From: Barnesiella merdipullorum
Lineage (GTDB): Bacteria; Bacteroidota; Bacteroidia; Bacteroidales; Barnesiellaceae
Assembly: GCA_019116365.1 (NCBI GenBank)
Contig: DXBT01000035.1
Coordinates: forward strand, 1-64,000
Direction: 5' to 3'
Length of the DNA: 64,000 nucleotides
Shown here: positions 16,889-26,021 of the stretch, piece by piece
Numbering within the stretch: position 1 is the stretch's first letter
Layout: each line of letters starts with the position of its first letter
Made by a program: the position numbers and the translations under genes
Notes under the pieces: model-generated
What the model saw: only the letters and a program-made list of their open reading frames with translations
Databases searched by the model: none
What the model was told of the DNA's origin: nothing

Positions 16889-19558
16889 ATGAAGAATTTG
16901 AATTTGAAAATGCAACATACTATGCCTTTCAGGTATTTGGCCGTCCTTTTGACATTGTCTTTGTGTTCATTGGCGGCAACCGCACAGAACGAAGAAAAGC
17001 TCGACACGATATACAACCCCAAGGTAGTGTATTCGGCTATCCCGCAAAAGTATGAGATTGCCGGCATTACTGTGACCGGGGCTCCCAACTACGAGGACTA
17101 TGTGCTCATTGGCTACTCGGGTCTCGAGGTGGGACAGGTAATCGAGATTCCCGGCAACGCCATTACCGACGCGGCCAAAAAATTCTGGAGGCAAGGCCTC
17201 TTCTCCGACGTGATTATTAAGTTGGCCAAGGTCTATGGCGACAAAGCGTGGATCGAGATTCAGCTCAAGCAGCAGCCGCGTATCTCGCAAATCAACTATC
17301 ACGGCCTCAAGAAAAGCGAACGCGAAGACCTGGAGATGCGACTGGGTTTGGTGAAGGGTAACCAGATAACGCCCAACATTGTGGACCGTGCCACTACCAT
17401 CATCAAGAAGCACTTCGAGGAGAAGGGCTTCAAAAATGCCGAAGTCAATATCAAGCAGACCGACGACCTTACCCACGAAAACGAGGTAATCGTCGATATC
17501 TATATCGACAAGAAAGAGAAAATCAAAGTCCACAAGATATACATCGAGGGCAACAAGGTACTCTCGGACCGCAAGATCAAGTGGGCCATGAAGAAGACCA
17601 ACGAGAAGGGCAACCTGCTCCACCTCTTCCGCACCAAGAAATTTGTCGAGGAGAACTACAAAAACGATAAGAACCTCATTATCGAGAAGTATAACGAGCT
17701 GGGCTACCGCGATGCTGCTATCGTGAGTGATAGCGTGGTGCGCTTCGACGACAAGACCGTCGATGTCTATCTCACCATCGACGAGGGCGACAAATACTAC
17801 ATTCGCAACATCGAGTGGGTGGGCAACACGATTTATCCGTCGGACTACCTCTCGGCCGTGCTGGGCATGAAACCGGGCGATGTCTATAACCAGAAGATGC
17901 TGAACAAGCGTACGATGGAAGACGAAGATGCCGTAGCCAACCTCTACATGGACCGTGGTTACCTCTTCTTCCAGTTGGTACCCATCGAGGGGAATGTGCA
18001 GAACGACTCCATCGACCTGGAGATTCGACTCTTCGAGGGGCCGCAGGCGCGTATCAACAAAGTGGTTATCAACGGTAACGACCGCTTGTATGAGCATGTA
18101 ATACGGCGTGAGTTGCGTACCAAGCCGGGCGAACTCTTCAGCAAGTCGGACCTCATGCGTTCGGCTCGTGAGATTGCGCAGACCGGCCACTTCGACCCCG
18201 AGACGATGGATATCAGACCCGAGCCCAACGAAGAAAACGGTACGGTGGACCTCATTTACAACCTCGAGTCGAAGGCCAACGACCAAATCGAGTTCTCGGC
18301 CGGTTGGGGCCAGACGGGTGTGATTGGTAAGCTCAGTCTTAAATTTACCAACTTCTCCATTAAGAATCTACTGAACCCTAAATCGTTCAAGGGTATCATA
18401 CCGCAGGGCGACGGACAGACTTTCACCATCAGTGCGCAGACCAATGCCCGCTACTACCAGCAATACAGCATCTCGTTCTACGATCCCTGGTTCGGCGGCA
18501 AGCGACCTAACTCGTTCCAGTTCTCGGCCTATTACAGCCGTCAGACCGGTATCGAGAGCTCGTTCCTGAGCAATGCCTACAACAGCATCTACAACAATGC
18601 GTTGTATGGGGGCTACTATGGTGGTTATGGCAGCTATTACAACAACTACTACAACGACTATTACCAAAATGCCTACGAGAATGCGCTCGACCCCAACAAG
18701 TCGTTGCAGATGGTGGGCGTGTCGTTCGGTTTCGGTAAACGGTTGGAGTGGCCCGATGACTACTTCACCTTCATGGCCGAGCTTGGTTATCAGGCCTATA
18801 TCCTCAAGAATTGGGAGTATCTCTATTACATGCAGAATGGTACCTCGCACAGCTTCACGCTGGGCTTGACCCTGGGACGTAGCTCTATCGACAACCCTAT
18901 CTATACCCGTCGCGGTTCGCAGTTCACCCTGTCGGCCCAGTTTACGCCACCCTATTCGCTCTTCTCCAAGACCGACTACAAGAGCCTCTACGAAAGCTCG
19001 TCGCGAGCCGACCGCGAGAAACTCTACCGCTGGATCGAGTATTACAAGATTAAGTTCAAGAGCCGCGTCTATACGCCGCTGAACAACTCGGAGAAATATA
19101 CGCTGGTGCTCATGGGCCGTGCCGACTTCGGTTTGCTGGGCTCGTACAACAAATACAAACAGACCCCCTTCGAGACCTTCTGTGTGGGAGGTGACGGTAT
19201 GACCGGTTCCTATACCTATGCTACCGAGACCATCGGTTTGAGAGGTTATGACAACAACTCGCTCACGCCTTATTATGACGGTCGTGCCTATACCCGCTTC
19301 TCGATGGAGTTGCACTTCCCGTTCCTGTTGCAACCCTCATCGACCATCTACGGTTTGGCCTTTGTCGAGGGCGGTAATGCCTGGACCCAGCTCGAGAATT
19401 TCAACCCCTTCTCGCTGAAACGTTCGGCCGGTGTGGGTGTGCGCATCTTCCTGCCGATGATTGGTCTGATGGGTATCGACTGGGCCTACGGTTTCGACAA
19501 GGTACAGGGCGAACGCGGTGGAGGCCACTTCCACTTCATCCTGGGTCAGGAATTTTAA
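16889..19558 (+). CDS. bamA: Outer membrane protein assembly factor BamA
   Basis: 889 aa Omp85-family insertase that folds barrel proteins into the outer membrane. Signal peptide about 1-32 (ATAQ). Five POTRA units span about residues 45-440, and the C-terminal 16-strand barrel ends in Phe (LGQEF). An extracellular-loop segment at about 560-600 is unusually rich in Tyr, Gly and Asn (YGGYYGGYGSYYNNYYNDYY). It is adjacent to uppS with no gap and followed by a terminator before the Skp-like chaperones, its likely periplasmic partners. Confidence 0.96.
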   Translation: MKNLNLKMQHTMPFRYLAVLLTLSLCSLAATAQNEEKLDTIYNPKVVYSAIPQKYEIAGITVTGAPNYEDYVLIGYSGLEVGQVIEIPGNAITDAAKKFWRQGLFSDVIIKLAKVYGDKAWIEIQLKQQPRISQINYHGLKKSEREDLEMRLGLVKGNQITPNIVDRATTIIKKHFEEKGFKNAEVNIKQTDDLTHENEVIVDIYIDKKEKIKVHKIYIEGNKVLSDRKIKWAMKKTNEKGNLLHLFRTKKFVEENYKNDKNLIIEKYNELGYRDAAIVSDSVVRFDDKTVDVYLTIDEGDKYYIRNIEWVGNTIYPSDYLSAVLGMKPGDVYNQKMLNKRTMEDEDAVANLYMDRGYLFFQLVPIEGNVQNDSIDLEIRLFEGPQARINKVVINGNDRLYEHVIRRELRTKPGELFSKSDLMRSAREIAQTGHFDPETMDIRPEPNEENGTVDLIYNLESKANDQIEFSAGWGQTGVIGKLSLKFTNFSIKNLLNPKSFKGIIPQGDGQTFTISAQTNARYYQQYSISFYDPWFGGKRPNSFQFSAYYSRQTGIESSFLSNAYNSIYNNALYGGYYGGYGSYYNNYYNDYYQNAYENALDPNKSLQMVGVSFGFGKRLEWPDDYFTFMAELGYQAYILKNWEYLYYMQNGTSHSFTLGLTLGRSSIDNPIYTRRGSQFTLSAQFTPPYSLFSKTDYKSLYESSSRADREKLYRWIEYYKIKFKSRVYTPLNNSEKYTLVLMGRADFGLLGSYNKYKQTPFETFCVGGDGMTGSYTYATETIGLRGYDNNSLTPYYDGRAYTRFSMELHFPFLLQPSSTIYGLAFVEGGNAWTQLENFNPFSLKRSAGVGVRIFLPMIGLMGIDWAYGFDKVQGERGGGHFHFILGQEF

Positions 19559-19601
19559 TTTGTGAAAAAAGAGATACATTTTGTGTTAAATGCTTTAAAA
19601 G

Positions 19602-19640
19602 GATAGCGCGGTTTACGAGAATCGCGCTATCTTTATTTTT
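19602..19640 (+). terminator. Terminator after bamA
   Basis: Perfect 9-bp stem GATAGCGCG/CGCGCTATC (19602-19610, 19623-19631) with a 12-nt loop, then CTTTATTTTT. Confidence 0.75.
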
Positions 19641-19712
19641 CGGAGACTGTGGTGATTGGTTCGCTCTCTCCCCGAGAACGTAGAAATGTATAACTAAACC
19701 CTGTAAAGCAAT

Positions 19713-20228
19713 ATGAAACGAATTGTCCTTTTGGCGATAGCGGTTGTAGCTTTTGCCGCGTCGTCGGTAGCCCAAAAGTATGCTTTGATCGATATGGAGT
19801 ATATCCTCAAGAATATACCCTCCTACGAGATGGCCAACGAGCAGTTGAACCAGGTGTCGCAACGCTGGCAGAAGGAGTGCGACGACAAGGCTGCCGAGGC
19901 CAAGACGATGTATCAGAACTACCAGTCGGACCTGGTGTTCCTCACCGAAGATATGAAGGTGAAACGCGAGGAAGAGATTCGTGCCAAGGAGACCGAGGTG
20001 GTGGAGTTGCGCCGTAAATACTTCGGCCCCGAAGGCGAGTTGTTCAAGAAACGCGAGAGCCTCATGAAGCCTATACAAGACGATATCTACAATGCCGTCA
20101 AGAAGATTTCGGAGGAGAAAGGCTATTCGATGGTCATCGACCGAGCCTCGTCGCCCAACATCATTTTTGCTTCGCCCAAGATAGATATAAGTAATGAAGT
20201 GCTCTCAAAGTTAGGATATTCAAAATAA
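19713..20228 (+). CDS. OmpH/Skp-family periplasmic chaperone (first copy)
   Basis: 171 aa. Signal peptide about 1-20 (FAASSVAQ). The mature part starts with the Skp beta core (KYALIDMEYILKNIPSYEMA), has a long charged coiled-coil arm (about 45-115) and returns to strands at the C-terminus (GYSMVIDRAS). Trimeric Skp-like proteins hold unfolded outer membrane proteins for BamA. It differs from the second copy in sequence but has the same length, which suggests an old duplication. Confidence 0.9.
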   Translation: MKRIVLLAIAVVAFAASSVAQKYALIDMEYILKNIPSYEMANEQLNQVSQRWQKECDDKAAEAKTMYQNYQSDLVFLTEDMKVKREEEIRAKETEVVELRRKYFGPEGELFKKRESLMKPIQDDIYNAVKKISEEKGYSMVIDRASSPNIIFASPKIDISNEVLSKLGYSK

Positions 20229-20233
20229 ATGCG

Positions 20234-20241
20234 TACTTTTG
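20234..20241 (+). promoter_or_regulatory. -7 box for the second ompH gene
   Basis: TACTTTTG fits TAnnTTTG and begins 5 nt after the first ompH stop; the leader would be about 35 nt. It suggests the second chaperone can be expressed on its own. Confidence 0.6.
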
Positions 20242-20281
20242 CACTGTTATTCGTAACTAACAATAAAAACAAAATTATAGT

Positions 20282-20797
20282 ATGATCAAAAAACTTCTTT
20301 TTGCTGCTGTGTGCTTCTGCTCGCTGAGCTTCATGGCACAGGCGCAACAGGCCCTTAAATTCGGTACCGTAAATTCTCAGGAGATTTTCATGCTGATGCC
20401 CGAGAAAGCAACTGCCGAGAAAACTCTTCAAGATATCAATAAGAAATATGAAGATGAGTTCATGAAGATTCAGGAAGAGTTCACCAAGAAATACAAAGAG
20501 TACATGGCTTTGGGTGATACCATTCCCGAGACAATACGTGCCCGTCGTGCACAAGAGGTTCAAGACTCGCAATCGCGTATCGAGAGCTTCCGCGAAATGG
20601 CCACTCAAGATATTCAAAAACAACAAGAGGCTCTCTTCGCTCCCATTCAACAGAAGTTGATGGATGCCATCAAATCGGTAGGTGCCGAGGGTAAGTTTAC
20701 CTATATCTTCGATCTGGCTTATCCTATTGTAATTTATCAGGGAGCTCCCAGTGAAGATGTGACTCCGTTGGTAAAGGCCAAATTGGGATTGAAATAA
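20282..20797 (+). CDS. OmpH/Skp-family periplasmic chaperone (second copy)
   Basis: 171 aa. Signal peptide about 1-21 (SFMAQAQ), Skp core (LKFGTVNSQEIFMLMPEK), coiled-coil arm rich in Glu/Lys (about 45-110) and C-terminal strands (FTYIFDLAYPIVIYQG). Same fold and length as its upstream neighbour. It has its own candidate promoter and is followed by a terminator-like hairpin before murI. Confidence 0.9.
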   Translation: MIKKLLFAAVCFCSLSFMAQAQQALKFGTVNSQEIFMLMPEKATAEKTLQDINKKYEDEFMKIQEEFTKKYKEYMALGDTIPETIRARRAQEVQDSQSRIESFREMATQDIQKQQEALFAPIQQKLMDAIKSVGAEGKFTYIFDLAYPIVIYQGAPSEDVTPLVKAKLGLK

Positions 20798-20823
20798 TTC
20801 TCCCTCATCGAGGGATTTCATAA

Positions 20824-20855
20824 AAGGGTGATAACGCAACTTATCATCCTTTTTC
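20824..20855 (+). terminator. Terminator or attenuator between ompH and murI
   Basis: Stem AAGGGTGATAA/TTATCATCCTT (one G-U pair) around a 6-nt loop, followed by a T-run (20850-20855). It ends only 16 nt before the murI start, so it may act as an attenuator as well as the ompH terminator. Confidence 0.65.
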
Positions 20856-20871
20856 CATATCTAAGCGAACA

Positions 20872-21720
20872 ATGATAAACGTGAACAAAGAGCACATGGC
20901 TATGGGCCCCATCGGCGTGTTCGATTCGGGTTACGGCGGTCTCACCATTCTCGAGCAGGTGCGCAAGGGGTTGCCGCAGTACGACTACCTCTACCTGGGC
21001 GACAATGCGCGGGCTCCCTATGGTACCCGCTCGTTTGAGATAGTGTATGAGTTTACCAAGCAGGCGGTGCTGCACCTCTTCGACGAAGGGTGCTCGCTGG
21101 TGATATTGGCCTGCAACACGGCTTCGGCCAAGGCTCTGCGCAGTATCCAGCAGAACGATCTGCCCCGTATTGCCCCCGACCGACGGGTGTTGGGAGTCAT
21201 ACGCCCCACGGTCGAGGCATTGGCCGAGTTGTCGCATACCGGTCACATAGGGGTACTGGCTACGCCGGGAACCATCCAGTCGCACTCCTACGAGATGGAG
21301 ATTAAAAAGATGTATCCCCATTTCAAGGTCTATGGACAGGCCTGCCCCATGTGGGTGCCGCTGGTCGAGAACAACGAGGCACAAGGTCCCGGAGCCGACT
21401 ATTTCGTGAAGAAGTATATCGACGAACTGCTGGCCCAGTCGCCCGATATCGATACGGTGGTATTGGGGTGTACCCACTATCCGCTGCTGCTCGACAAAAT
21501 CAGAGCCTATCTGCCCCCGTCGGTATCGGTGGTGATGCAGGGTCCGCTGGTTACCGACCGTCTCGACGACTACCTGCGCCGTCACCCCGAGATAGAGACC
21601 CGTTGCTCGAAGGGCGGCCATTGCCGCTATCTGACCACCGAGGCTCCCGGCAAATTCTCCGAGGCCGCCACTCTCTTCCTTAACGAGCCGGTAGAGGCCG
21701 AACACATTGTATTGGGATAA
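20872..21720 (+). CDS. murI: Glutamate racemase
   Basis: 282 aa. Converts L- to D-glutamate for peptidoglycan. The two catalytic cysteines are C81 (ILACNTASAKA) and C200 (VLGCTHYPLL), with the substrate loop GVFDSGYGG at 15-23. ATG 20872 is used; a second ATG at residue 9 or 11 is possible and would remove residues not needed by the family. It is the cell-wall end of the envelope block. Confidence 0.95.
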   Translation: MINVNKEHMAMGPIGVFDSGYGGLTILEQVRKGLPQYDYLYLGDNARAPYGTRSFEIVYEFTKQAVLHLFDEGCSLVILACNTASAKALRSIQQNDLPRIAPDRRVLGVIRPTVEALAELSHTGHIGVLATPGTIQSHSYEMEIKKMYPHFKVYGQACPMWVPLVENNEAQGPGADYFVKKYIDELLAQSPDIDTVVLGCTHYPLLLDKIRAYLPPSVSVVMQGPLVTDRLDDYLRRHPEIETRCSKGGHCRYLTTEAPGKFSEAATLFLNEPVEAEHIVLG

Positions 21721-21741
21721 CGATAAAAACAATTTTCGACT

Positions 21742-22275
21742 ATGGCAAAGAAAGAATCACAACCGGGTATCCGGGTCAACAAATACATTAGCGACTCGGG
21801 CTTCTGTTCCCGTCGGGAAGCCGATAAGCTCATTACCGACGAGCGGGTTACCATCAACGGCGAACCGGCTACGTTGGGCAGTCGGGTAGAAGAGGGCGAC
21901 AAAGTAAAGATCGACGGTGAGCCTCTGCACTACATTCCCATGGAGCAACGCGAGTACAAGCTGCGTCGATATGGCGCCGCTTCTCGTCGAAACAGCTCGT
22001 TCGGGGCCGAAGCCGCCGAGGAGAAGTCGGCTCACCGACCTTCGCGCAATCGTGCCGCCGGGCGTGACGAGGAGCCCCAGGGCGGACGTCGCACCCGGCA
22101 TGCTGCACCCGCTGCTCACGAGGGTGGTCGCCGGGGAACCCAGTCGGGCAAGTCGCATCCAACGGCCGCTTACCCCGACAAGAGAGGTACAGGCCGAGGT
22201 GTCTCGAGCGAACATTCGCGGGGCCGTGGTGCGGCCTCTAAAGCTCGTCCCGACGAGAAACGTCGGCGGGGCTGA
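21742..22275 (+). CDS. S4-domain RNA-binding protein with Arg-rich tail
   Basis: 177 aa. Residues 9 to about 65 are an S4 RNA-binding domain of the RluB/RluF type (IRVNKYISDSGFCSRREADKL, then TINGEPATLGSRVEEGDKV). The pseudouridine-synthase catalytic domain that normally follows is absent; residues 75-177 are instead a low-complexity tail rich in Arg, Gly, Ala and Ser. I checked the other two plus-strand frames across the tail and saw no synthase sequence, so this does not look like a simple frameshift. It may bind rRNA or ribosome-associated RNA. It starts 21 nt after murI. Confidence 0.75.
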   Translation: MAKKESQPGIRVNKYISDSGFCSRREADKLITDERVTINGEPATLGSRVEEGDKVKIDGEPLHYIPMEQREYKLRRYGAASRRNSSFGAEAAEEKSAHRPSRNRAAGRDEEPQGGRRTRHAAPAAHEGGRRGTQSGKSHPTAAYPDKRGTGRGVSSEHSRGRGAASKARPDEKRRRG

Positions 22276-22353
22276 TGCCTGCCGCACGATCCGGAAACGC
22301 GACAATCGCACAAGAGAGCTTGTCCCTCCCGGCAGAACCATACGATACGAAAA

Positions 22354-22398
22354 ATCCCCTTACAGGCCTTTAGGACCGGTAAGGGGATCTGCTTTTTT
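22354..22398. terminator. Bidirectional terminator between S4 gene and yeiH-like gene
   Basis: Perfect 10-bp stem ATCCCCTTAC/GTAAGGGGAT (22354-22363, 22379-22388), with T6 on the plus side (22393-22398) and A-run on the left side that gives a U-tract for the minus-strand gene. It serves convergent genes. Confidence 0.8.
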
Positions 22399-22436
22399 GA
22401 CCCTATTTTGAAATCTCCTGTTTTTTTATCAGAGGG

Positions 22437-23498
22437 TTAGACCAGCCACTTGGCCAGCAGGTATCCGCCACCCAGCAACCAGATGAAGAGTCCGAAGGCC
22501 AAAATGAAAGGTTTAGCTCCTGCCTGCTTGAACTTGTCAATGCTGGTGTCTGTACCCAGAGCCGTCATGGCCATGGTCAGCATAAAGGTATCGATGTATT
22601 CGATGGCTCCGTTCAGGGGAATGTCTTTCACGGTCGGGGCATCGAAGAGGTACTGGAGCAAGGAATTCAGGCAGATGATGCCGATGAATCCGAAGGCAAA
22701 CCAGGGAATGGTAATCTTGCTCTTGGCCACTGTGCCGTCGGCTGATACTTTTTTACGTCTGGCAAGGGCGAAGCTCATGATGACCAATACGGGGGCCAGG
22801 AGCATGACACGGATCATCTTAGTGATGGTGGCTGTGCCGGCAATGCCCAGCGTATCGGTGAGGTCCATCGCATTGCCTGCACCGGCAACGTGGGCCACTT
22901 CGTGCAGAGTACTTCCTGTGTAGATGGCCACCTGGGTATCGGACAGACTGGAGAGCAGCCCTGATCGGTACATGATGGGATAGAGGAACATGGCAATGGT
23001 CCCGAAGATAACCACCGTCGATACGGCGATGGCGGTCTTGTGGCCTTCGCACTTGATAACCGGCTCGGCACCGAGTACGGCGGCTGCACCACAGATGGCA
23101 CTGCCGGTAGAGGTAATCAGGGCGGTGTCTTTGTCTATCTTCAACAGTTTGCCCAGGAAGATGCCCAGGAAGATGGTGCCGCAAACGATGATGCTGTCTA
23201 TCGCGATGGCCGGGAGACCTACGGCGGCCACTTCGGTCAGCGTCAGCCGGAAACCGTAGAGCACGATACCGGCCCGCAAAATCTGTTTCGAGCAGAATTT
23301 AATACCCGGCACCCACGTATCGGGCAGTCGGTTGCGCAGGCTGTTGGCATAGAGCATACCCAGAATGATACCCACGATGAGCGGGCTGAGTGAGAGGTTT
23401 TTTATGAATTGGATTTCGGCAATGTAGAAGGCCGAAAACGAAAAGAGTACAATCAAAAGAATACCGTGGAGTACGTTCCCTTGTTTTTCGTTGATCAT
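22437..23498 (-). CDS. YeiH-family putative sulfate exporter (membrane protein)
   Basis: 353 aa with about ten membrane helices; UPF0324/Cons_hypoth698 family. Conserved blocks are STGSAICGAAAVLGAEPVIK in the middle, GSTLHEVAHVAGAG, and a C-terminal ALGTDTSIDKFKQAGAKP. Family members have been proposed to export sulfate or related anions, without strong proof. ATG 23498 (MINEKQG) is preferred over 23600 because the upstream extension is not hydrophobic and would include the promoter. It appears to be a single-gene unit. Confidence 0.85.
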   Translation of the reverse strand: MINEKQGNVLHGILLIVLFSFSAFYIAEIQFIKNLSLSPLIVGIILGMLYANSLRNRLPDTWVPGIKFCSKQILRAGIVLYGFRLTLTEVAAVGLPAIAIDSIIVCGTIFLGIFLGKLLKIDKDTALITSTGSAICGAAAVLGAEPVIKCEGHKTAIAVSTVVIFGTIAMFLYPIMYRSGLLSSLSDTQVAIYTGSTLHEVAHVAGAGNAMDLTDTLGIAGTATITKMIRVMLLAPVLVIMSFALARRKKVSADGTVAKSKITIPWFAFGFIGIICLNSLLQYLFDAPTVKDIPLNGAIEYIDTFMLTMAMTALGTDTSIDKFKQAGAKPFILAFGLFIWLLGGGYLLAKWLV

Positions 23499-23539
23499 GA
23501 CTGTTGAATAATTAGAGTGTATTTTTTTGTTTCGCGCTG

Positions 23540-23547
23540 CAAAGGTA
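23540..23547 (-). promoter_or_regulatory. -7 box for the YeiH-like gene
   Basis: Minus-strand TACCTTTG, giving a leader of about 35 nt to ATG 23498. Its position supports that start over the longer frame. Confidence 0.6.
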
Positions 23548-23637
23548 AGCGAATATTCCGAAAGAAGCGATTTCTTTGTCGTTATAAGCCATAACCTCAC
23601 GTTATACCCTTTGCGACCCCGGGGCCGTTTAAACGCA

Positions 23638-23669
23638 AGCCGGGCTACCCGTTAAAGGGTAGCCCGGCT
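23638..23669 (-). terminator. Terminator after the carbonic anhydrase gene
   Basis: Perfect 13-bp stem AGCCGGGCTACCC/GGGTAGCCCGGCT with a 6-nt loop, 26 nt beyond the gene's stop. Minus-strand sequence after it is only moderately U-rich (GCGTTTAAAC). Confidence 0.65.
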
Positions 23670-23694
23670 GTATGAGAGGGGAGAACGAGGAGGG

Positions 23695-24213
23695 TTATTC
23701 CTCTTCGTACCAGGTCGAGTACATGAGGTAGTTTCTGGCAATCTTCTGGTTGATCTCTTTCGACTGCTCGGGATCGACCATCTTGATAAATTTGGCCGGT
23801 GTCCCGCCCCAGAGTTCGCCAGGCTTGATAACCGTGTTGCTCAGTACAACAGCTCCGGCGGCAACGATGGCGCCTTCGCCTACCACGGCGTGGTCGAGCA
23901 CGACAGCCCCCATACCCACGAGAGCACCGTTGTGTATGGTGGCTCCGTGTATGGTCACGTTGTGACCTATCGACACGTCGTCGCCAATCTCGATGGTCGA
24001 TTTCTCGTAGAGGGTGTGCAGCACCGAGCCGTCTTGTATGTTCACCCGGTTGCCAATGCGTATCGAGTTGACATCGCCACGCAGCACGGCTCCGAACCAG
24101 ATGCTACATTCGTCGCCGATGACGGTGTCGCCGATGAGTACGGCCGTATCGGCCAGGAAGCAATTTTTGCCGACTTGGGGCGTGAAGCCCCGCACAGATT
24201 TTATAAGTGCCAT
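23695..24213 (-). CDS. Gamma-carbonic anhydrase-like hexapeptide protein
   Basis: 172 aa left-handed beta-helix (hexapeptide repeats through about residues 10-135) with a C-terminal helix. The three metal-binding histidines of gamma-class carbonic anhydrases are present with correct spacing: H66, H84 and H89. It may hydrate CO2, or belong to the YrdA/PaaY group of less certain activity. ATG 24213 is chosen since homology begins there (MALIKSVRGF). It starts 29 nt after the aminopeptidase gene and is probably co-transcribed with it. Confidence 0.9.
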   Translation of the reverse strand: MALIKSVRGFTPQVGKNCFLADTAVLIGDTVIGDECSIWFGAVLRGDVNSIRIGNRVNIQDGSVLHTLYEKSTIEIGDDVSIGHNVTIHGATIHNGALVGMGAVVLDHAVVGEGAIVAAGAVVLSNTVIKPGELWGGTPAKFIKMVDPEQSKEINQKIARNYLMYSTWYEEE

Positions 24214-24242
24214 ATCGAATCTAATTTTTTTCTGTTTGATAC

Positions 24243-26021
24243 TTAGATAGAGGTTGTCTTGCGGTGCAGCCATTGTTGCTCCTCTTCGTTGAGCATGGGG
24301 CTGAGCCGGTCGTAAACCATCTCGTGATAGTTGTTGAGCCATTCGATCTCTTTCTCGGTCATGATCGAGAGGTCAAGAGCCTCGGTGTCGAAGGGAAAGA
24401 GGGTGAGAGTCTCGAAGCGGTAGAACATGCCAAACTCATTCTGGTAGTCGGGGACGGTGAGAATGAGGTTTTCGCAGCGGATACCATACTCGCCCGTGCG
24501 GTAGAGCCCAGGTTCGTTCGAGGTAATCATGCCCGGCATAAGCGGGGTGGGGTTCTCTTCGAGACGGATGTTCTGCGGCCCTTCGTGCACGTTGAGGAAG
24601 TGGCCCACGCCATGGCCTGTACCATGCAGGTAGTTGAGGTGGTCGTCCCACAGGAAGTGACGGGCCAAGGCATCGAGTTGCGAGCCACGTGTACCTTGCG
24701 GGAAGTGGCAGGTAGCCAGGGCAATGTGTCCTTTCATCACCAGCGTGAAGTCGCGTTTCTGACGGGGCGAGAGGTTACCCAGCGAAATGGTGCGGGTGAT
24801 ATCGGTCGTGCCGTCGAGGTACTGGGCTCCCGAGTCGATGAGCAGGAATCCGCGACGCGACAACGTGGCGTTGCTCTCGGGGGTAGCCGAGTAGTGAACG
24901 ATGGCGCCGTGCTCGTTGAATCCGGCGATGGTGGCAAAGCTCTCACCCACGTAGAGGTTTTGTTGCGAGCGGAATTCGCGCAACTTCTCGGCCACGGTAA
25001 TCTCGGTCACCTTGCCGCTGTCGATATTCTGTTCGAGCCAGCGGAAGAAGCGCACCAGAGCCACACCGTCGCGAATCATGGCCTCGCGGGTGCCGGCCAA
25101 CTGGGTTTCGTTTTTGATGCTCTTGAGCAGGGCGACGGGCGATTTGCCCGAAACCGAGGTGGCATTGAGCTTATTTAATAAGGTGTAGTTGATCTTGTCG
25201 GTGTCGATAAATACCTTTTTCTCGATAGGCAGGGCGGCTACAAAGTCGAAGATGGCTTCGTAGGGCATGATTTCGACGGCATTGTTCTTCAGATACTGGC
25301 ATACCGTGTCGCCCACCTTGTCTTTGTCGATGAAAAGGATGCGGCGGTCGTCGTCGATATAGGCATAGCAAACCACTACGGGGTTACATTCCACATCGTT
25401 GCCGCGAATGTTGAAAGCCCAGGCAATCTCGTCGAGGGCAGCCATCAGCAACGCTTCGGCACCAGCCTGGTGAACCTGCTCCATGATGCGGGTCATCTTG
25501 TCGGCTACCGACTCGCCACTATATTTCTCTTCATGGATAAATACCTCGTTTTTGGGAATCGACGGGCGTTCCTTCCAAATGGTATCGAAGGGGGTGAAGT
25601 CGGAGACGAAACGCAGTCCGTGGCGCTCGAAATCCTCTTTCATCTTGGCTGCCTTGGAGGCTCCGAAGAGGGTGCCGTCGATGGCGACGGTAGCGCCTTG
25701 GGGCAGAGTATTCAAAAGCCATTGTTCGATGGTGGGAGTATCGGGCAGACCTTCTTTGAAGAGTTCGAAGCCCGAGCCCTCGAGCTGTTGTGCCGCTTGC
25801 AGAAAGTAGCGCGAGTCGGTCCACAGACCGGCCTGGTTGGTGGTTACGACAGCGGTTCCGGCCGAACCGTTGAAACCCGAAATCCAAGTGCGTGAAGCCC
25901 AATGACTGGCATAATACTCACTTTGGTGCGGATCGGTCCCCGGTATGATAAACGCGGTAATACCGGCTTTGCCCATCTCTTCGCGCAGGGCTTTCAGTCG
26001 GGGTAATGTCGATTTGCTCAT
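24243..26021 (-). CDS. Xaa-Pro aminopeptidase (M24B family)
   Basis: 592 aa. Removes N-terminal residues that precede proline; likely cytoplasmic as no signal peptide is seen. Two creatinase-like N-terminal domains (about 1-300) precede the pita-bread catalytic domain. The dinuclear metal site is visible: LIDSGAQYLDGTTDITRT (two Asp), HGTGHGVGHFLNVHEGP (His), TSNEPGLY (Glu) and RCENLIL (Glu). Length matches the long eukaryote-like APP1 form rather than 440-aa PepP. ATG 26021 (MSKSTLPRL) is preferred to 26069. Confidence 0.93.
   Translation of the reverse strand: MSKSTLPRLKALREEMGKAGITAFIIPGTDPHQSEYYASHWASRTWISGFNGSAGTAVVTTNQAGLWTDSRYFLQAAQQLEGSGFELFKEGLPDTPTIEQWLLNTLPQGATVAIDGTLFGASKAAKMKEDFERHGLRFVSDFTPFDTIWKERPSIPKNEVFIHEEKYSGESVADKMTRIMEQVHQAGAEALLMAALDEIAWAFNIRGNDVECNPVVVCYAYIDDDRRILFIDKDKVGDTVCQYLKNNAVEIMPYEAIFDFVAALPIEKKVFIDTDKINYTLLNKLNATSVSGKSPVALLKSIKNETQLAGTREAMIRDGVALVRFFRWLEQNIDSGKVTEITVAEKLREFRSQQNLYVGESFATIAGFNEHGAIVHYSATPESNATLSRRGFLLIDSGAQYLDGTTDITRTISLGNLSPRQKRDFTLVMKGHIALATCHFPQGTRGSQLDALARHFLWDDHLNYLHGTGHGVGHFLNVHEGPQNIRLEENPTPLMPGMITSNEPGLYRTGEYGIRCENLILTVPDYQNEFGMFYRFETLTLFPFDTEALDLSIMTEKEIEWLNNYHEMVYDRLSPMLNEEEQQWLHRKTTSI

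Noticed and set aside
21742..22275. Frameshifted pseudouridine synthase
   Set aside because: The other two plus-strand frames show no synthase sequence after the S4 domain, so a truncated or specialised protein is more likely than a frameshift.
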